64,000 nt of DNA from Drosophila pseudoobscura (taxonomy: Eukaryota > Arthropoda > Insecta > Diptera > Drosophilidae), in assembly GCF_009870125.1 (NCBI RefSeq), contig NC_046679.1:496001-560000 (forward strand), written 5' to 3'. Position 1 is the first letter of the stretch. Every line of letters begins with the position of its first letter. Below the pieces are notes generated by a model, which ran no database searches, had not been told where the DNA came from, and was given only the letters and a program-made list of their open reading frames with translations. Below, piece after piece: positions 58,825 to 64,000 of the stretch. The translations under genes and the position numbers were made by a program.

Positions 58825-61800
58825 TTATTTGATAATCTCGTACTCCAACGACACCTCGTGATCCCGGAAAACGTCGCAGGGCCGCGCAAAGGTCTGTGTG
58901 GCTTCGTGTATCCAAACGTTGCCGACTGCAGGTGAGAAAAAATCAAGACAAATAATCAGGTTAATTGCTAAAGGTTAACATTAATGTGAATTGACTTGAG
59001 AGTCGTTTAAATTGTGTGAGTCGGAACATTTTCTTACATTTTGTGTGCACTTTAAAAGGAAATAAAATGGTGTATTGAATTGAAAACTTGATGATTGGCC
59101 ATAGACTTGAAGAGGATTTCGAATTTTAAAGTAAATTCAAAGTCTATTAAAGTCTATCGTGTATATGCTTGAACGCTTCATTTTCGGCCCTTGTGAGGGT
59201 CTTCTTTCAATTCCCCTTAGAATACTATATTTAAAAAATAAACTGACATCGCTAATCCCTATAAATGTACAGTACTTACTCCACTTGCTGCCCTTGAGGA
59301 CCGGGCAGCCGGCGTGCTTGGTGCGATAGTCCACGTCGAGGGAGCGGTGCACGTTGTACCAGAAGAGGACGTTCCCCAGCTGCGGCTTCACCGCAAAGTT
59401 GAGGAAGGGAAACGCTGTGGCTCCGCCCTGCTCCACATCGGAGAGCTGCAGGGGATGGAACAGGGGCACGTCATAAATGTAAATGGGGGATTAGGTTGAC
59501 TTGCTCTCACGTAAAAGATGGCGGTGGCCATGCGGTTGCCCTCTTCGGCGGGATAGTGGTCCGGGTCCCGGAAGAAGTCCCAGTGCGGCTCGTAGTGTCC
59601 GCCCACGCCGTAGTTGGCGACCTGCAGCTGCTCGCAGAAGGTCATGTCCAGGCCGGTGGCGTCGCTGAGGTCTGAGAGCATCCCCCCCATCGTTGGGTGG
59701 GAGTCGTAGGCGAGCCAGGCGTTCTTGCTGACGCGGAAGGAAGATTTCTTGTTTTGGCCACCGGGCAGGGGATTCACCGTGGAGCGGTGCATCCGGGGCA
59801 CGGCCATCAGCCGAAGGTCGGCGATTTTGCGCGGGCTGAGCATGTCGTGGTAGGTGACCACGAAGGGGTCCAGGCTGTGCTCCTCCAGCTTTAGGGGCGC
59901 CAGATGTCGATAGGGGTGGCTTCCCAGCGAGTAGCGACAGCGAAGGGGACGCTCCTGGCGGGGAGAAGGGCCGACCTCGCCACGGCACACCTTCTCGTAG
60001 TGGGCGAACTCCTGCGTGAGCTGGAGAACTAAAATTAGTTTCAAATTGGCAGAAAGGATGGGAATTGGGCTGGGGCTTACACTGTAGGAATCTGAGTGCC
60101 TGGGCAGAGCCATGTCCTCCGCCTCCTCTGGGTTCGTCACCGCTCCCTTGTCGCCCAGATGCCAGTTCCGGATGCGCTTCGGATCGAATTGGAGAACCCG
60201 CTGGCTGAGCTCGTAAGCGGTGTCAAAGTCGCCTAAAAACTCGATTGGTCAATACATGCAAATAGCCAATCTCTAGATTTCTGCCTGCTGCTCACCCAGC
60301 TGGAACAAACTCTTGGCCACCGCCTCCATTCGATTGAGGGTTCCGCTGTCGGGGGTGGTTGCAGGGGCGGGACTGTGACGTCCCAGGCGCTCCATGGATT
60401 CGCGCAGCCACACCTTGGTGTTGTTGTAGTCCTCCATTTCAAAGAGTTGTTGACCCAGCACGAAGCAGTCCTGCCAGCTCATGTCGGAGCTAAAAAAGGA
60501 TTCAAATAGATGATATACGAGCATATGAGCATATTTTAAGCCTCGCTGGTTATTGCTTATTGGAGCCTTCTCCCTCCATTACTCACCCATATTTTATGCC
60601 ATTGAGTATGCCGGCGGCCACTTGGGCCACATCCAATTTGTAGGTGCTCTGCAGCCGGACCAGAGCCAAGGCAGCGCCATCCACGTCCTCTTGGCTGGGA
60701 AAACTCAGGCCATATCCCTGGGTAGCGTTGAAATCTGTAGGAGGGAAGCAGTTGTAGTAAGTATCTTCGCGGCCTTCGGTCTTATTTACCCATCTTATCA
60801 GCAATTTGCTGAACACGGGTCTCTAGATGCGGCCAGTCCGTGTGGAGGCGCTTCATCAGGCGGTACACATTCACCGGATTGGTCAGATAGTTTTCCGTAT
60901 CCCTGGCGGCCACAACATGCTCCTGCTCGATGGCGAACACCTCGCTGGCGATGATAAACAGGACAGAATAAGGACAGGTTTCAGTTAAAGTTTAGGAGTA
61001 CCAGTTTGCCAGTTTGTCAGTTTGTCAGTTTATGACTTGTGTCGTCACAAGCGCGAATTTAGCATACGAATATTCAGCCTTAATTAATTCTAATTTATGT
61101 CTGATTCTGCATTCATAATAGTTTTTACGATCGCAGCGATAGCCCACCGCGAGTCCGAACGAAAGCGAAATGCCAGCCACCAGCCACTAGCCGCCAGCTG
61201 CCGAGCCGTAAACCTGCTAACCAATTTTGTGATTATCCCCAAACTGTCACTAACTATCGCAAGTCGCTCACTAACTTACTAGCATGGCACTCTTCAAGTT
61301 CCTCGATCAAGTCAATTATTACAGAACTCAGACACAAAGTCTGCCGGTACCCACGTGGGCACGTGTCTCATTGAAAACTACTTCTCGCACAGGGCATAAA
61401 AACATTAATGGATTTTCGATCGTCAGGTTGTAATTAAATTAGCATTGTTCGAAAATCGTGATTTGACTAAAACTATACATAGTTTTCATAGTGGTTGATT
61501 CGACTATGCGTTATCCTCTAATAATTTCTAAACCGTTTTGAAAAAGTTCTTGAAATAAAGTCTTTGCACGATACTCGTAGAATCCCTTAAGACATGATTT
61601 CATGGAAATCTAGGACTTCCTGTGTCTGAGGTCGATTCATATTGAGGTCAGTTTCCCAATGATATCGCCGATGCTGTATTCCATCTTCTTTAGATCCTTT
61701 CACTCACCTCTCCAATCGTTGCAGCGATGTCCTGACTGCATTTACAGTAGTCCTTAAATTTTTTATTAGAAAGTCTTCTGTTTGCAGCAGTTTCTCTAGT

Positions 61801-61886
61801 CCCGTGATCGATGAGAAGTAATCAGAGCCGCGACACAAATGCCCCAGACAGGACAACAGTCCTAGGAGTACCAAGAGCCTCCTCAT
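58825..61886 (-). CDS. Prolyl 4-hydroxylase alpha paralogue 4
   Basis: Coding exons on the minus strand: 61886-61708, 60944-60790, 60734-60587, 60489-60296, 60232-60081, 60020-59511, 59445-59280 and 58925-58825; 534 aa. Seen: signal peptide (MRRLLVLLGLLSCLGHLC), the N-terminal domain (DYFSSITGLEKLLQTE), the TPR-like region (DCFVLGQQLFEMEDYNNT) and an intact catalytic set: HWD (HYEPHWDFF), HAGCPVLKGSK and ARPCD. The 60-base intron 60021-60080 is in frame and free of stops, so its retention would add 20 residues; the acceptor TTCTCCAG was preferred because it keeps frame. The stop codon TAA overlaps an AATAAA signal (58829-58824). First intron 763 bases. Confidence 0.9.
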
Positions 61887-63445
61887 CTCGTAACTGAATT
61901 GATTTACTCAGATATGTATATATACTATATATTATCTATGTATCCTTTTTGTCTCTATGGGGTCGTCTGCGTGTATGTTCTGCTCTGCTGTTTTGGGCGT
62001 CCACCCCTGTTCGCGTCTCGCAGCTAACTGATCGTTTGAGCAGACCTTCGGCTCGGGACTGCGACATCCCAGAGACAGTCGGCGAAGTCGTTTTGCACGG
62101 GTTTCGGGTACTTCTAGTCTCGATATCAAACTAGTTGGCTATGAATACTACTATTTGGAGAAAACTGTGTTATTAGCCTGTTTTGTGCATTCTGATGAAG
62201 AGCCTACACTGAGAAGAAGCCGTTGTGCTTTTGCTTCTTCTCTTCAGTGAAAGTTGACCGATCTATTTTCAAATTAAATGTTCATATTTCAAAAGCAGAC
62301 ATCTCTGTATCATTTATGCATACTCCCCAATCAATCTTTCAGGATGGCATATTTTATTTACTTAGTGGTTGCTTTCGTTTTTCTCAGTGTATGGAGTTCT
62401 TGATGATCGGGCGTGTTTTATGGCTTGTTTTGTTCTGATTTACTGATGTTTATCGCATTAGCTCGTTTTCAATTCCGATTCCAATTCCGATTCAGATTCG
62501 GCTTTGTCTTCGGCTTGGATAGGATTTGGGTTTGACTTAGACCAGACCGAGCATATTAATTCGCACTAATTGGACGGGCGTCGTTTGATATTTAAGACTG
62601 CACTCCGACTGGCAGTAGTGCTGGGAAGTGCCCTCGTGGAAAGTGGCTTCGTTATGGCTTATTAACATATCATTTCCGATTGGGGCTGGCTGCCATCATA
62701 TGTCATTTTAGTTTATGGATTCCCGACTGTGCATTGACGGGCCGTTGTTTATGCTCATCGGTTCCGTCCGACATTTTGGAGCAATGAATCTTCAATGAAG
62801 TGTCAACATAAAAGAGGTGAAGGGCATAGCGAAGATGTTAATACTCCAGCCTAATTGCTATCAAAATTTTTAGCATTATGTATGATAAATTGCTCAAAAA
62901 GAGGTGTTGCAGCAAAATCCTATTACTATAATTATTCCTTGATTGAAACGAGGTGTCCGAAGGGTAAAGTTCTGTGGAGACTCGACTTTTAATGATCCCT
63001 GAGACGTATATTTTCTGTTCGTTGTCAATCGTAGTAAGTCTTTAGTAAGGGTATACAAATGCAAATCGAATCCCAAATAAACATCACTATTTATTTTGAT
63101 TCGCAATCGCCTTTGATTTAATGCCTCCAAAGGTAGCCAACACCTGTTTGATGACCCGATGTTTGCCTTTGCTACTCGTATTTCCTCTTGCCAACAGACC
63201 AACCTCCGCTCAGTCGCAATTATGGGTCTCAGCCAAGCAGAAATGATGCCATTCCCAGCCACCCAGCGGCCCAGTCAGTTGTATTTGCCCTGTCCATTCA
63301 CACGTCGACCATCGACCACTCCCTGGAGTGCGAGTGGAATGCAATAAAAAGCTGATATTCAATAAAATGTCAAGGCTGCCTTTATTTTATTCTCCCGGCG
63401 GCAATTAATACATATGTGAAGCCATGGAAACGGTTGGTTTCCCTG
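61887..63445. other. Spacer between PH4alpha paralogues 4 and 5
   Basis: Contains the promoter of paralogue 4 and the 3' flank of paralogue 5. A short hairpin is at 62207-62249, and a minus-strand AATAAA-rich stretch lies near 63380-63391. No coding exon supported. Confidence 0.5.
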
Positions 63446-64000
63446 TCAACTGAGCCCCGTCCATGCGGCTGCAAGGGAAATTGAGATGAATAATCATGGC
63501 ATGGGGTGTCATGACTGGGGTCAGCCAGTCAGAGATGAGCGCGTGGACTGGGATTTCAACCTCCCACCCACTCATCCCTGCTCGAGGATACTCACACACT
63601 TGGACACCCAGGAGCACGGGACAGACTGCCTGTCGACTGCGGTAGTCCATCTCAGAGGCGGACGAGGACGTGGACGCGGACACGGACGTGGTGCGTGTGC
63701 GCCAATGGAGCAGCGCGCCACGTGGGACATTCACGCCAAGCTCCAGCTGGGGGAAGACCACGGCTCCGCCCATTCCGGGTGCCTGGAGCTGGAAGCGAAA
63801 GGCCAAAATCCAATTAGGGACACATTAATCAGTTAATTAGTACACACACATTCAGCATGACACGTGTCTGGTGGTACTGTCCCCGAACGGGCTCCTCTGG
63901 CTTGGTCGTGTGCTCGTGGCCATGGCGACGTCCCTCCCAGAGATCCTTTTCGCCTCTGACATGCCCGAGTTGATGGTGAATGCCTCTCAGCTTCTTTTGG
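63446..64000 (-). CDS. Divergent prolyl 4-hydroxylase alpha-like gene, 3' part only
   Basis: Only the C-terminal region is in the window; the 5' part lies beyond 64000. Coding segments on the minus strand: 64000-63850 (continues outside), 63788-63596 and 63468-63446. Identity comes from QAPGMGGAVVFPQL, matching the family SDVEQGGATAFP, from DYRSRQAVCPVLLG, matching DYRTKHAGCPVLKG, and from intron positions and phases shared with paralogues 3 and 4. Changes at functional sites: the distal iron histidine is Q, the 2-oxoglutarate lysine is Q, and a clear HxD motif is absent in the visible upstream exon. A nine-residue serine/threonine-rich insertion follows the catalytic strand (TTSVSASTSSSASE). 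The C-terminus stops soon after the last splice (about SAWTGLS). The last splice could use other donors. It may be a non-catalytic family member (CG15539-like) rather than a pseudogene, since the frame is open. Confidence 0.65.

Noticed and set aside
1-64000. tRNA, rRNA or CRISPR features
   Set aside because: No tRNA-like promoter boxes with cloverleaf pairing, rRNA sequence or regular spaced repeats were seen; CRISPR is not expected in an animal genome.

Overview
The window is insect nuclear DNA, almost certainly Drosophila: genes have many 55-75 bp introns with GT..AG ends, codon use is biased to G/C in third positions, and the proteins are recognisable fly orthologues. The gene set (paired acid sphingomyelinase-like genes, CRF-binding protein, an Osiris gene, aralar1, the AMSH/STAMBP deubiquitinase, neutral ceramidase, sanpodo and a run of prolyl 4-hydroxylase alpha genes) is what I recall from the tip region of chromosome arm 3R (Muller element E, band 99F) of D. 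melanogaster. The abundance of microsatellites suggests an obscura-group or other non-melanogaster species; the species is an inference and was not tested.

Layout. 0.7-5.9 kb (+): two tandem acid sphingomyelinase-like genes, each with a compact GATA-plus-TATA promoter, a saposin domain and an acidic, hydrophobic C-terminal tail. 6.2-14.4 kb (-): a CRF-binding-protein homologue of seven coding exons with a 4.5 kb intron after its signal peptide. 14.7-15.8 kb (-): an isolated Osiris-family gene. 16.4-20.6 kb (-): aralar1, the mitochondrial aspartate/glutamate carrier. 20.6-25.8 kb: noncoding DNA. 25.8-26.2 kb (+): a small two-exon candidate gene that I do not recognise. 26.8-28.4 kb (-): AMSH-like JAMM deubiquitinase. 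28.7-36.0 kb: neutral ceramidase (+), flanked by two inverted copies of one AT-rich repeat. 36-51.8 kb (+): prolyl 4-hydroxylase alpha (PH4alphaEFB-like), with sanpodo nested in its first coding intron on the same strand. 52.8-64 kb: four further prolyl 4-hydroxylase alpha paralogues (one +, three -), the last cut by the window end and lacking residues needed for catalysis.

Functional themes are sphingolipid breakdown (sphingomyelin to ceramide to sphingosine: the two sphingomyelinases and the ceramidase) and ER prolyl hydroxylation of collagen-like substrates (five PH4alpha genes). Sanpodo (Notch signalling), aralar1 (metabolite shuttle), AMSH (endosomal ubiquitin removal) and CRF-BP (neuropeptide binding) are independent neighbours. 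Exon joins were worked out by hand from splice consensus, reading-frame continuity and family similarity; all complete models give whole-codon totals.
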